Shown here in pieces: positions 16,806 through 24,975 of a stretch of 64,000 bases of DNA (its first letter is position 1; each line of letters begins with the position of its first letter). Under the pieces are notes generated by a model. The model was not told the origin of the DNA, searched no databases, and worked only from the letters and a program-made list of their open reading frames with translations. Made by a program: the position numbers and the translations under genes. Origin of the DNA: JANPLD01 sp964445765 (lineage in GTDB: Bacteria; Pseudomonadota; Alphaproteobacteria; Rickettsiales; UBA8987); the NCBI GenBank assembly GCA_964445765.1, contig CAYULD010000003.1:124001-188000 (forward strand), read 5' to 3'.

Positions 16806-18197
16806 TTACTCTTCTCTAAATGATTTGCGGAAGGTGTTAGTTACAGGCTCAATTAAATATTGTAATGGGCTTCTTGCACCTGTTGTGATATAAACTTCAA
16901 CCGGCATACCGGGGTAAAGCAATTGCTCGTGATTACCAGTTAAATATTGCGGAAGCTCAGATAAATCAAGCTCAACACGCCCTTTATAATAAGCCTGCTG
17001 AGTTTGGGGATCTTTGAAAATATCAGGCGATACATAACTTAGTTTACCGGGCATCATTGGCACATGGCGTGCTGAATATGAAGAAAGCCTAACCCTCGCA
17101 TCAAGCCCCGGATACACAACATCTCTATCAATCGGTGGAATGTGAACTTCTGCAATTAAATCATCACCAACTGGAACTATTGTCATAATCTCAGCACCCG
17201 GTGGAATAACGCCAGATTCTGTTTTGAATTTGAGATCTTTAATCACCCCTGAAATTGGAGCGATAATTTCAGTTCTATTTAATGTATCTGATGCGGCGGT
17301 TGCACGCTCTTTAAGCTCATTAATTTTTGCTTGCACTTCTTTAATTTTTTCAACCACTTCATTAAGAGTTTCATTGCGAATATTAACCATACTTAGTTTA
17401 TTTTCACTGATAGTTTGCTCCGCACGGGAAACTGAAGAGAGAAGCTCGCCAATTCTACCCTCAATTTCTGCTTTACGACTTTTAAGACCAAGAACTCTAG
17501 TCATTGTAGTGTTGCCGGAAGCAAGTAAATTTTGGGCGGTTTGCATCTCTTGATTATTAAATCTAAGCTGTTCTTCTGCTGAATTAATTTGTGAGCGAAT
17601 ACCTCTAATTTCAGATTGAAGTTGGTTGTTTCTTTCTTCCAAAATGCTAATTTTACCTCTAATTGCTTTTTGACGCTCATAAAATATTGTATTCTGAGAT
17701 GTCATAAACTCAGCATATTTGGGGTTATTATACCAAGTTGATGGATAGGTAACCTTTGTTGCAAAATCTCTCTCAGCAACTAACCTTGAATATTCAGCAA
17801 CGGCAGCATCTAAAGAGCTTCCAACAATTTCACTATTAGCAGTGGCAGAAGTTTTACTTAAGATTATTATAACATCACCCTCATTAACCATATCACCTTC
17901 TTTAACATTCAGTTTTTGAATAATTCCGCCTTCTAAATGTTGTACAACCTTGTTATTTCCACCGGGAATAATTTCACCAATAGCAACGGTTGCCCTATCA
18001 ATTTTGGCAAGAACCATCCAAGCACCAAAGCCACCAAGCAAAGTAAAAATAAGAAAAATACCCCACCAATAAGTGCCACGATAATATTTTTTTACTCCTT
18101 TTTTTAGCCTATCAACCTCCCTTACATTTTTTGAGTAATCAACATAATCTTCAATCTCAAGGCTAGGTTTTATAAGATTTTTATTATTTTCATTCAT
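16806..18197 (-). CDS. Type I secretion membrane fusion protein, HlyD/PrtE/PrsE family
   Basis: Periplasmic adaptor joining the inner-membrane ABC exporter to a TolC-like outer channel. It has 463 residues: a cytoplasmic N-terminus, one transmembrane helix (about 45-65, GIFLIFTLLGGFGAWMVLA), a barrel-sandwich half-motif (GGNNKVVQHLEGGIIQKLNVKEGDMV), a long coiled-coil hairpin (about 170-300), and the C-terminal PISGVIKDLKFKTESGVIPPG and beta-barrel. It is the last gene of the secB-ABC-small protein-HlyD unit. No TolC homologue or RTX-type substrate is in the window. Confidence 0.92.
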   Translation of the reverse strand: MNENNKNLIKPSLEIEDYVDYSKNVREVDRLKKGVKKYYRGTYWWGIFLIFTLLGGFGAWMVLAKIDRATVAIGEIIPGGNNKVVQHLEGGIIQKLNVKEGDMVNEGDVIIILSKTSATANSEIVGSSLDAAVAEYSRLVAERDFATKVTYPSTWYNNPKYAEFMTSQNTIFYERQKAIRGKISILEERNNQLQSEIRGIRSQINSAEEQLRFNNQEMQTAQNLLASGNTTMTRVLGLKSRKAEIEGRIGELLSSVSRAEQTISENKLSMVNIRNETLNEVVEKIKEVQAKINELKERATAASDTLNRTEIIAPISGVIKDLKFKTESGVIPPGAEIMTIVPVGDDLIAEVHIPPIDRDVVYPGLDARVRLSSYSARHVPMMPGKLSYVSPDIFKDPQTQQAYYKGRVELDLSELPQYLTGNHEQLLYPGMPVEVYITTGARSPLQYLIEPVTNTFRKSFREE

Positions 18198-18217
18198 ATT
18201 TTTTAATTAAACTAAAA

Positions 18218-18658
18218 TTAATATTCATCACTATTTTTTGTTTTATAAAAACTCTTAAATAAACTTCTAAAAAAACCTTCTTCTTTTTCTTCAATATTTT
18301 CTATTGAGTTTACCTCAACATAATTTTCATCAGGGCTTTTATTAAAATTATGAAAAGCTTTTAAGGCATCAGCTAAATAAAAAACCACCAGCAAAGCTAT
18401 TATTGAAATCATAAAAACTCTAAAAAAAATTTTACTATTCTTTTTTATTTCAAGTTTAATTTCTTCAATTTTATTAATTATGGCAAACTTAAATTTGCGA
18501 TAAATTTTTTTAATTGTTATTGTTTCACTTGTATCTATTGAAATTGAAATAGCTTTATTTTCAACATCCTTTTTTTCATTGTTATTTGCAAATAATTTTG
18601 GAGTTGGGGTTTTTATTTCTTTTTTATTATCGTTAGCATTTTTAATTTCACCAAACAT
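18218..18658 (-). CDS. Unknown single-pass membrane protein in the type I secretion operon
   Basis: 146 residues that I do not recognise. A charged, low-complexity N-terminal half (about 1-85, Lys/Asn/Glu-rich) is followed by a transmembrane helix at about 88-108 (FRVFMISIIALLVVFYLADAL) and a short acidic C-terminus ending FFRSLFKSFYKTKNSDEY. It lies 5 bp after the ABC gene and 20 bp before the HlyD gene, so it is co-expressed with the exporter. It could be an accessory subunit or a regulator of the complex. Confidence 0.7.
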   Translation of the reverse strand: MFGEIKNANDNKKEIKTPTPKLFANNNEKKDVENKAISISIDTSETITIKKIYRKFKFAIINKIEEIKLEIKKNSKIFFRVFMISIIALLVVFYLADALKAFHNFNKSPDENYVEVNSIENIEEKEEGFFRSLFKSFYKTKNSDEY

Positions 18659-18663
18659 AAAAA

Positions 18664-20412
18664 TTAATTTGCCTCATCTGTTTTTGCTTTGTTTATTATA
18701 TCGGTATAAGATTTCATATTAGCAGAATTTTTAGCATATTTACCCATAATTTCTTCAGTTTTGCCATAATCCGCAAGTTGACCATCTTTAATAACCACTA
18801 CTTTATTTGTAATATTAACAATGGCTGGCTTGTGAGTAATCATTAAAATTGTTCTGCCTTCTTTTTTAGCGGTTAAAATTGCGTTTAATAACATTCTTTC
18901 ACCAACCTCATCAAGGTTTGAGTTAGGCTCATCAAGAATAATTAATGAGGGATCACCATAAAATGCACGGGCTAGGGCAATCCTTTGCCTTTGACCGCCT
19001 GAAAGCTCAATTTTTCCATCACCAAGAATTGTATTATATTGATCAGGAAGGCTTAAAACTAACTCGTGAACACCAGCCTTCATTGCAGCTTGAACAACAT
19101 CATCATCTTTAGCATCAATATCAAAACGGCTAATATTTTGTTTAACTGTTCCCCTTAATAAATCTATAGTTTGAGGTAAATAGCCAATATATTTACCAAC
19201 ATCTTGCCTACTTCTTTGAAAGATATCACCGCCATCTAAGCGAACAAAACCTTGATATGGCTTATAAATTCCAGCGATTAATTTTACTAGCGTGGATTTG
19301 CCAGAGGCAGAAGGCCCAATAATTCCAACAACATCACCAGCATCTATCTTAAAACTAAGCCCTTTTAGAATTGGAATTGGCATTAAACCGCCTTGTTTTG
19401 CGAAAACTAATTTATCAACTTCAATATCACCTTTAGGCTTTCCAACATTCATATTTTCTGGCCTTTCTTGTGCAACATCAAAAAATTGATAAAGCCTTTT
19501 GAATGAATCTCTAACATTCGCAAATGAACCCCACATTCCCATAAGTGCATCAAAAGGTTGCACGGCTTTACCTGCTAGTGTTGAGCAAGCAATAATGCCA
19601 CCGAATGTCATTTCTTTTTGTAATGCAAGATAAACCCCTAGCCCTGTAATACTAACTTGCATAATAGTTCTAAGTGCCTTGCTAATAGAGCCAATAATTG
19701 CAGTAAACCTTGCAGAATTCATATTCCTATCAACTACTAAATCATTATCTTGTTTCCAAATTTCATAGGTGTAAGGAAGCATTCCCATTGAATCAATAGT
19801 TTCTGCATATCTAATATATTCATCAGCGCGCCTCATATTAGCGTGGTGGATTTCATTGGTTTCTTTAATAGTTGGCTTAGTTTTTACCTCTTTAAGAAAT
19901 GTTAGTAAAAATAAAATAACTGTTACAATCGCAACTAATAAGAAAATTTTAGGGCTAATAACCCATATTACGAATAAAAATATAAATGCCCAAGGTAAGT
20001 CAAAAACTGAAAATATTGCTTGGCTAGTAAGAAAATTTCTAACTTGAGTTGCCTCTTGAAAAAACTGAACAGTTAATTTTTCTCCGGTAGTAGATGCGTG
20101 ATTAATAGATAGTTTGAACAATTTTTCTCCAATCGTTCTATCTATCCAGCCTGAAACTTTAAGCATTATAACTTCTCTAATTCCGTTAAAAACGCCATAT
20201 AAAGCAAATAGAAAAAAGGCGATTGCTGTAAGTGCAACAAGGCTTTCGATAGAGCCACTAGACATCACCCTATCAAATACTTGTAAGGAATAAATTGGCA
20301 TCATCAACATTACAATATTAGTAACTGAGCTAAAGATAAAAACCGCCCAGATTACACTGCGAATTGATTTTCGCATTGTTTTTAGATAATTTTCTTTTTT
20401 GATTAATGCCAT
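18664..20412 (-). CDS. Type I secretion ABC transporter, PrtD/PrsD/AprD family
   Basis: Inner-membrane permease fused to an ATPase, 582 residues, that drives one-step export of an unfolded protein. Six transmembrane helices span about 20-310. The nucleotide-binding domain carries Walker A GPSASGKST (about 365-373), signature LSGGQRQRIALARA, Walker B LIILDEPNSNLDE and the switch His in MITHKPA. It lacks the N-terminal C39-like domain of HlyB, which places it with the PrtD group. secB ends 12 bp upstream. Confidence 0.92.
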   Translation of the reverse strand: MALIKKENYLKTMRKSIRSVIWAVFIFSSVTNIVMLMMPIYSLQVFDRVMSSGSIESLVALTAIAFFLFALYGVFNGIREVIMLKVSGWIDRTIGEKLFKLSINHASTTGEKLTVQFFQEATQVRNFLTSQAIFSVFDLPWAFIFLFVIWVISPKIFLLVAIVTVILFLLTFLKEVKTKPTIKETNEIHHANMRRADEYIRYAETIDSMGMLPYTYEIWKQDNDLVVDRNMNSARFTAIIGSISKALRTIMQVSITGLGVYLALQKEMTFGGIIACSTLAGKAVQPFDALMGMWGSFANVRDSFKRLYQFFDVAQERPENMNVGKPKGDIEVDKLVFAKQGGLMPIPILKGLSFKIDAGDVVGIIGPSASGKSTLVKLIAGIYKPYQGFVRLDGGDIFQRSRQDVGKYIGYLPQTIDLLRGTVKQNISRFDIDAKDDDVVQAAMKAGVHELVLSLPDQYNTILGDGKIELSGGQRQRIALARAFYGDPSLIILDEPNSNLDEVGERMLLNAILTAKKEGRTILMITHKPAIVNITNKVVVIKDGQLADYGKTEEIMGKYAKNSANMKSYTDIINKAKTDEAN

Positions 20413-20424
20413 ATGATGTAATAT

Positions 20425-20898
20425 TTACTGAGATTGTTGCTCTTTCTGAAGTTGTTCCATTCTTTGAATATATAATTTACCAAAATCTATAGGGTCAAGC
20501 ATAAGTGCTGGAAAGCCCCCATCTCTAGTTAAGTCAGAAACAACCCTTCTAACAAAAGGGAAAAGAAGTGTTGGACAAAAAATTAATAAAGCTGGTTGCA
20601 TTTCATTATCTGGAATATTTTTTAAAGTGAAAATCCCAGCATAAGTAACTTCTGAAATAAATAAAATCTCTTCATTTCTTTTTGCATTAACACCAATTTT
20701 GAGTTCAACTTCAAAATTATTCTCACCTTCAAGTTTTTTACCCATTACATCAACTGAAACATTAATATTTGGTCTTTCATTTGAAGGTTGTAATGAAATT
20801 GGTGCATTAGGGCTTTCAAAAGAAACATCTTTTACATATTGCACAATAACTGAAATTTGCCTATCAGCTTGTGGATTTTGATTTTCATTGCTTGCCAT
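20425..20898 (-). CDS. secB: Protein-export chaperone SecB
   Basis: Tetrameric cytoplasmic chaperone that holds precursors unfolded for SecA. At 157 residues it is full length, with the family segments ISVIVQYVKDVSFESPNAP, EVELKIGVNA and PTLLFPFVRRVVSDLTRDGGFPALMLDPIDF. It is the first gene of the type I secretion unit, 12 bp before the ABC gene. SecB is known to be needed for type I export of HasA in Serratia, so this location may be functional rather than incidental. Confidence 0.93.
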   Translation of the reverse strand: MASNENQNPQADRQISVIVQYVKDVSFESPNAPISLQPSNERPNINVSVDVMGKKLEGENNFEVELKIGVNAKRNEEILFISEVTYAGIFTLKNIPDNEMQPALLIFCPTLLFPFVRRVVSDLTRDGGFPALMLDPIDFGKLYIQRMEQLQKEQQSQ

Positions 20899-20986
20899 AA
20901 TAATATTTATTTTGTGTTGATAATTTAGCTATAGTAAATTTGTTTTGTTAGGTTTAATAAACTTATAAACAACTAAATTAATTATT

Positions 20987-22267
20987 GTGCTTAATAAAGT
21001 AAAAAATTACCTTAAAGAATTTTATCATCTATATTTTTCTAGGGAGATGCTAAGTATAGCATCACTTGGCTATGGCAGTGGCGTTCCGTTTTCACTAATA
21101 TTTATTACTTACACTTTTCAGCTGGCAGAAAAGGGAATAAATCTTAGGGATATTGGTTTATTCGGCTTGGCGGGCTTGCCCTTTGCAGTCAAATTTTTGT
21201 GGAGCCCCCTTGTTGATGGTTTCAAGATTCCAATTCTTCACGATTTACTTGGTCAAAGAAGAAGTTGGCTGGTTATAAGCCAAGTTTTGCTTATAGTTTT
21301 AATATGCAAACTTGGTTTTGTTGATCCTAAAAAAGATATGATGCTAGTTGTTTATTATGCAATTATAATCTCTTTTGTTTCAGCAACTTATGATATTGCA
21401 TATGATGCAATTCGTGTGGAGCTAGTTTCCTCTGATAAACAGGGTGCTGCCGCCGGAACTTCGATTTTAGGATATAGAATTGGAATGTTAATGTCTGGAG
21501 GTGTAGCCTTAATTCTTGCGGAAATTTATTCTTGGCAAACTTCATTTTTAATTATGGGGGCATCAATTGGGCTTAGTTTAATTGCAACTTTATTTACCAA
21601 AGAGCCTTCCAAGCCAGAAATAGAAAACCTAGAGCAAGGTGTTAAATGGGTAAAAAATTTTATAATTGAGCCTTTCAGAACCTTTATCAAAGAGCATAAA
21701 AAATGGCTTTTAATTATTGTTTTTGCGGTTTTATATAAAATTGGTGATGCTTTACTTAGCAAAATGTTGAACCCTTTTTATCAGCAAATGGGCTTTACAA
21801 AAATTGAGGTAGCGGAAATCACTAAATTTTTTGGTTTCTTAATGACAATTATTGGCGGTATAGTTGGTGGCTGGGCGGTTTATAAATTTGGTATAATGAA
21901 AACTTTATTATGGTTTGGTATTGCTCAAGCACTTTCTAATTTATCTTATGTATGGCTTGCAACTGCTGGTCATAATGTTGGGGTTTTAACTATTGTAATT
22001 ATTCTAGAAAACATTACTGGTGCAATGGGAACTTCCGCATTTGTTGCTTATTTAAGCTCATTATGTAATTTGAGGTTTACCGCCACGCAATATGCACTTT
22101 TAACTTCTTGTGCCTCACTTGGAAGGTGGGTTACAAACGCACCATCAGGCTATTTAGTTGATGTTGAAAACGGGCTTGGCTTAAGCTGGGAATGGTATTT
22201 TATAATCACCGTTATAATCTCAATACCGGGGATAATACTCATCAAATTCCTTGGTCTAAAAAGATAG
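20987..22267 (+). CDS. AmpG-like muropeptide/MFS permease
   Basis: A 12-helix major-facilitator protein of 426 residues. The N-terminal LGYGSGVPFSLIFITYTFQLAEKGI and GLAGLPFAVKFLWSPLVDGF closely fit the AmpG family, which imports GlcNAc-anhydroMurNAc peptides for wall recycling. In Rickettsiales-type genomes AmpG paralogues are numerous and may carry other solutes. The start is GTG at 20987; no SD-like sequence is clear. It is divergent from secB, with an 88-bp shared upstream region. Confidence 0.82.
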   Translation: MLNKVKNYLKEFYHLYFSREMLSIASLGYGSGVPFSLIFITYTFQLAEKGINLRDIGLFGLAGLPFAVKFLWSPLVDGFKIPILHDLLGQRRSWLVISQVLLIVLICKLGFVDPKKDMMLVVYYAIIISFVSATYDIAYDAIRVELVSSDKQGAAAGTSILGYRIGMLMSGGVALILAEIYSWQTSFLIMGASIGLSLIATLFTKEPSKPEIENLEQGVKWVKNFIIEPFRTFIKEHKKWLLIIVFAVLYKIGDALLSKMLNPFYQQMGFTKIEVAEITKFFGFLMTIIGGIVGGWAVYKFGIMKTLLWFGIAQALSNLSYVWLATAGHNVGVLTIVIILENITGAMGTSAFVAYLSSLCNLRFTATQYALLTSCASLGRWVTNAPSGYLVDVENGLGLSWEWYFIITVIISIPGIILIKFLGLKR

Positions 22268-22343
22268 GCGTAAATTTATTCTTCTACCCCCTTCCGTATA
22301 ATATTTTTATGTTCCATAATAATTTTGAACAAAGAATTTTATT

Positions 22344-22628
22344 ATGGAACCTCTAGAAGTTAAAATTGCAAGAATCTCAGAAAAAATTGATAATATAGAA
22401 AAATCTTTTCAAAAAATTTCAGATAAAACTGAAAAACTTGAGAGTAATTTTGAACATCTTGATGCTCGCAATAAAAGCATTATGGATATCAACCAAGAGG
22501 TTATAAAAATCTCAAAATATCATAATTTTCTGAAATCTTTTATCGCAGGTTTTGGCTTTGCCTTTTCTATCATTGGTTATGTAATTCCATATTTAATTAA
22601 AAAATTTTTTGTTTCAGTTCCTAACTAA
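22344..22628 (+). CDS. Small coiled-coil membrane protein, possible holin-associated
   Basis: 94 residues: a heptad-patterned N-terminal coiled coil (about 5-55) followed by one transmembrane segment (about 66-86, SFIAGFGFAFSIIGYVIPYLI). I do not recognise a named family. The layout resembles small proteins encoded before holins in phage lysis cassettes. The holin-like gene starts 13 bp after its stop, and the lysozyme lies next. A lysis role is inferred from this position only. Confidence 0.6.
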   Translation: MEPLEVKIARISEKIDNIEKSFQKISDKTEKLESNFEHLDARNKSIMDINQEVIKISKYHNFLKSFIAGFGFAFSIIGYVIPYLIKKFFVSVPN

Positions 22629-22641
22629 AAAATATTTTTTT

Positions 22642-23064
22642 ATGCTTACAATTATAAGTTCGTTTATCGGTTTTTTATCATCGGTTATACCAGATATTTT
22701 TAAGCAAGTGCAAGATAAGCGAGATAAAAAGCACGAGGTTGAAATTCTAAAACTTCAAATTGAAAACTCAAGGGCTGGAAACGCTGAAAGGCTTGCTGAG
22801 ATTGAAATAAACGCTGGCGTTGAAGAGGCAAAAATTATCCATCAGAATTTTAAGTCTGGTATAAATTGGGTTGATGCTCTAAATTCATCAGTAAGGCCAG
22901 TTATAGCTTATAGCTTCTTTTTGCTTTATGCTTTTGTAAAATTTTATCAGATTGAATCAGGGCTTAATTGGCAAATCTGGCAGGAGGAAGATCAGGCAAT
23001 TTTCGCAGGCATAATTTCATTTTATTTTGGCTCTCGTGCTATGCAAAAAATTAGAGGCAAGTGA
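22642..23064 (+). CDS. Holin of the three-transmembrane (Holin_3TMs) type
   Basis: 140 residues from the ATG at 22642 (a TTG at 22609 overlaps the previous gene and is less likely). One hydrophobic segment is at the N-terminus (LTIISSFIGFLSSVIP), a charged helical stretch at about 20-75, then SGINWVDALNSSVRPVIAYSFFLLYAFVKF and AGIISFYFGSRAMQKIRG. The NWVDALNSSVRPV…W motif and final FGSRA are what I associate with the 3TM holin family of alphaproteobacterial phages and gene transfer agents. It precedes a lysozyme gene, the expected partner. Confidence 0.72.
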   Translation: MLTIISSFIGFLSSVIPDIFKQVQDKRDKKHEVEILKLQIENSRAGNAERLAEIEINAGVEEAKIIHQNFKSGINWVDALNSSVRPVIAYSFFLLYAFVKFYQIESGLNWQIWQEEDQAIFAGIISFYFGSRAMQKIRGK

Positions 23065-23099
23065 TTTATATATTATACTCATTTTCCTTAAGCTCTAGT

Positions 23100-23171
23100 G
23101 TCATTTCGAGCGATGCGAGAAATCTAATTGAAGTATATTCTTTCTAGACTTCTCGCTTTGCTCGAAGTGAC
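23100..23171. repeat. Dispersed palindromic repeat, family A, copy 3
   Basis: It starts GTCATTTCGAGCGATGCGAG and ends CTCGCTTTGCTCGAAGTGAC; the arms are near-perfect reverse complements around an AT-rich loop. It separates the holin gene from the lysozyme gene and probably ends or weakens the holin transcript. Confidence 0.8.
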
Positions 23172-23185
23172 CCGCTGGATTGCCT

Positions 23186-23218
23186 TAACCCCCTATCCCT
23201 AACCCCCAACCCCCAATC
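23186..23218. repeat. C-rich tract abutting the lysozyme start codon
   Basis: CCTTAACCCCCTATCCCTAA and then CCCCCAACCCCC reach within two bases of the lysozyme ATG at 23220. The tract occupies the position of the ribosome-binding site, and no purine-rich SD remains. Similar tracts are at 5719-5801 and 55536-55590. Confidence 0.65.
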
Positions 23219-23219
23219 T

Positions 23220-23648
23220 ATGCAAAACGCTCTAAAATTAATTAAATATTTTGAAGGTTTTTCACCGGTAATTTATAATTGCCCAGCAAATTTACCAACC
23301 ATCGGATATGGCCATTTGGTTAGTAAAAATGAGTTTTTTGAACCCCCAATTTCAAAAGAATTTGCAGAAAAATTGCTCATTTCAGATTGTCTAAAAATCA
23401 AAAAACAAATCTTAAGATTGATAAAAACACCATTAAAAATCAATCAATTTGAAGCATTATTATCCTTCACCTATAATTTAGGGGCGGGGGCTTTGCAGAG
23501 ATCAACTCTAAGGCAAAAAATCAATCGTGGCGAGTTTTTGGTGGCTTCAGATGAATTTTTACGCTGGATATATTGTAATGGAAAAATTTTAAGAGGGCTT
23601 AAAAGACGCAGAAAAGCTGAAAGAGATTTATTTTTGCAGGCAATCTAA
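23220..23648 (+). CDS. Phage-type lysozyme (GH24 endolysin)
   Basis: Muramidase of 142 residues. The catalytic region FEGFSPVIYNCPANLPTIGYGH has E12, C21 and T27 in the E-8-C/D-5-T spacing of T4 and P1 lysozymes. A cysteine at the middle position is the P1 Lyz arrangement. LLSFTYNLGAGAL and the basic C-terminal RGLKRRRKAERDLFL are standard. Unlike P1 Lyz there is no N-terminal signal-anchor, so release to the periplasm should need the upstream holin. Its last 21 bases overlap the convergent gene. No phage capsid, tail or terminase genes are in the window. Confidence 0.88.
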   Translation: MQNALKLIKYFEGFSPVIYNCPANLPTIGYGHLVSKNEFFEPPISKEFAEKLLISDCLKIKKQILRLIKTPLKINQFEALLSFTYNLGAGALQRSTLRQKINRGEFLVASDEFLRWIYCNGKILRGLKRRRKAERDLFLQAI

Positions 23649-23993
23649 ATTTTTTAGTAAATTTTGAAAATATTTATATCTAACCCCTGCAAAATTGCAA
23701 ACCTGTTGCAATTCTTGTCGCTCTTCATCACTGCCTTTAAGCCATTTTATAGCCTTTTTCTTGTAAGACTTCCTTTTTTTAGATTTTGTAGATATAATAA
23801 AGGCATCTTCAAGAGCTTGAATTAAAACCGCTTGCCAAAGGGCGGTTTCAGGTTTTGAGATTTTTTTGAGGTAATATTTGCTATTAATTATTAATTTTAG
23901 CGGGTTTTTACAACTATAAATTGCGTTATTATTTTCATCTACAATGTCAGAAAATTCTCTGGTATTTTTATTTGTATTATTTTTATCGCACAT
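23628..23993 (-). CDS. Small phage-like protein, unknown function
   Basis: 121 residues from the ATG at 23993, which has GGGGGC as a plausible SD; a TTG at 24005 is less likely. The segments LWQAVLIQALEDAF and AIKWLKGSDEERQELQQVCNFAGV resemble a small conserved family I associate with alphaproteobacterial phage and mobile regions (Trp at the start, WL…F/VC.lAG near the end). That link is from memory of the pattern. It is divergent from the XRE regulator across the two palindromic operators, so both are probably controlled together. Confidence 0.6.
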   Translation of the reverse strand: MCDKNNTNKNTREFSDIVDENNNAIYSCKNPLKLIINSKYYLKKISKPETALWQAVLIQALEDAFIISTKSKKRKSYKKKAIKWLKGSDEERQELQQVCNFAGVRYKYFQNLLKNLDCLQK

Positions 23994-24034
23994 AAAAGCC
24001 CCCAATTATGTTTTTTGTAGTAATTGATAAAAAT

Positions 24035-24052
24035 ATCTGCATTTTTGCAGAT
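24035..24052. promoter_or_regulatory. Palindromic operator, site 1 of the XRE/divergent pair
   Basis: ATCTGCATTTTTGCAGAT, a perfect 7+7 dyad (ATCTGCA-TTTT-TGCAGAT), 42 bp upstream of the minus-strand gene start. Identical half-sites recur at 24102, 45759 and 45826. Confidence 0.8.
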
Positions 24053-24101
24053 TTAGCTCGTGGTAAGGTTGAATATCCTTAATTACAGCTATGTGTAAAA
24101 T

Positions 24102-24119
24102 ATCTGCATTTTTGCAGAT
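24102..24119. promoter_or_regulatory. Palindromic operator, site 2 of the XRE/divergent pair
   Basis: A second identical ATCTGCATTTTTGCAGAT, 67 bp from site 1 (start to start) and 36 bp before the XRE regulator ATG. A TATATT at about 24146 would place this site near or over the -35 of the regulator's promoter, as expected for autorepression. Confidence 0.8.
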
Positions 24120-24155
24120 AGTCAAGCCCTATTCAACTAATAGTTTATATTTTTT

Positions 24156-24617
24156 ATGAGCTTAAGAAGAAAACATCTGAAATTTATTGAAGATATAAAA
24201 CTTCAAACAGATTTGTCTTATACCGCAATTGCTCGTAAGGCGGGCTTGTCTGATACAACTTTAACGCGTTTTCTAAATCACGCTGAATATAAAAGGCTTT
24301 CTATCGCAACGCTTGATAAAATTGCCAAAACTGCAAATTATAATTCTTATGAAGATTATCTGCTAAAAAACCAAGTTGAGCTTGATAAAGAAGCTAAAAC
24401 CATACAATTTAGTGAGGCTGAAATTTATGAAATATATGGTTTAACAAAATCATTAGTTAAAAAAATGGGACTTAATTTAAGCCCTAAAGCACTTACAATT
24501 ATTGTTGAAAAAGTTAGTAAAACCGCCCAGAAGCTCAATACAAAATTTGTTACTGAAAGCCTAATCACATATGTTCTAGAGCAAACCACCAATAACGCCA
24601 AAAAGCCAAAAAACTGA
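24156..24617 (+). CDS. XRE-family phage-repressor-like regulator
   Basis: 153 residues. The N-terminal helix-turn-helix (about 15-60) reads DLSYTAIARKAGLSDTTLTRFLN…LSIATLDKIAKTA, a lambda-repressor-like fold. The C-terminal part (about 80-145, SEAEIYEIYGLTKSLVKKMGL … FVTESLITYVLEQ) is helical and unrecognised. It lacks the S24 peptidase domain, so SOS cleavage is not expected. Two copies of a perfect palindrome precede it, and the same pair precedes the NtrX-like gene. It is the most likely binder of those sites. Confidence 0.8.
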   Translation: MSLRRKHLKFIEDIKLQTDLSYTAIARKAGLSDTTLTRFLNHAEYKRLSIATLDKIAKTANYNSYEDYLLKNQVELDKEAKTIQFSEAEIYEIYGLTKSLVKKMGLNLSPKALTIIVEKVSKTAQKLNTKFVTESLITYVLEQTTNNAKKPKN

Positions 24618-24651
24618 AAATTTATCTTAAGGCGATACATTGTAAATGCTA

Positions 24652-24695
24652 ACCAGTTGGTTTTACACTTTAGTTCTCCCCCTGCTTGCGGGGGG
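24652..24695 (+). repeat. Direct repeat copy 1 (44 bp)
   Basis: ACCAGTTGGTTTTACACTTT followed by AGTTCTCCCCCTGCTTGCGG. The second copy at 24932-24975 differs at about three positions. The hairpin CTCCCCC…GGGGGAG is its 3' half. Confidence 0.75.
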
Positions 24696-24747
24696 AGTTA
24701 GAGGGGGGTGATAAGTTAGGGGCTAGGCTCTAGGTGTTAGGGATTAG
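24676..24747 (+). repeat. Composite repeat BD, copy 1 (left of the orphan gene)
   Basis: A hairpin CTCCCCCTGCTTGCGGGGGG joins AGTTAGAGGGGGG and then AAGTTAGGGGCTAGGCTCTA. The same composite lies at 26361-26431, on the other side of the 405-residue orphan gene, in the same orientation. An inverted copy is at 55536-55628. Confidence 0.75.
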
Positions 24748-24764
24748 TTAGGGCTTGGTTTGAC

Positions 24765-24805
24765 ATACCCCGAATTTTTTCAGCAAGAAAAAATTATAGG
24801 GGTAT
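24765..24805. repeat. Hairpin repeat family F, copy 1
   Basis: ATACCCCGAATTTTTT and AAAAAATTATAGGGGTAT form the arms of a stem with a short loop. A related hairpin is inside the MITE-like element at 63174-63224. It could act as a terminator for the XRE regulator transcript. Confidence 0.65.
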
Positions 24806-24847
24806 CCATTTATAAAAAGTTTAGTAAAACTTTTTAATAAAATTCGC

Positions 24848-24919
24848 GTCATTTCGAGCGAAGCGAGAAATTTGGTTGAAATATATTCCTCCTAGATCTT
24901 TCGCTTCGCTCAAGATGAC
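24848..24919. repeat. Dispersed palindromic repeat, family A, copy 4
   Basis: It starts GTCATTTCGAGCGAAGCGAG and ends CTTCGCTCAAGATGAC. The left arm matches copy 3 (23100) and the right arm matches copy 1 (7150), a sign of mixing between copies. Confidence 0.8.
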
Positions 24920-24931
24920 TTTATTTAGATT

Positions 24932-24975
24932 ACCAGTTGATTTTAAGCTTTAGTTCTCCCCCTGCTTGCGGGGGA
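24932..24975 (+). repeat. Direct repeat copy 2 (44 bp)
   Basis: ACCAGTTGATTTTAAGCTTT followed by AGTTCTCCCCCTGCTTGCGG. The pair brackets about 236 bp that hold families D, F and A, so the interval could be lost or doubled by recombination. Confidence 0.75.

Noticed and set aside
24035..24119. CRISPR-like array, because an identical 18-mer repeats at fixed spacing
   Set aside because: There are only two copies per locus with a 49-bp gap, the repeats are perfect dyads next to a regulator, and no cas genes are present.
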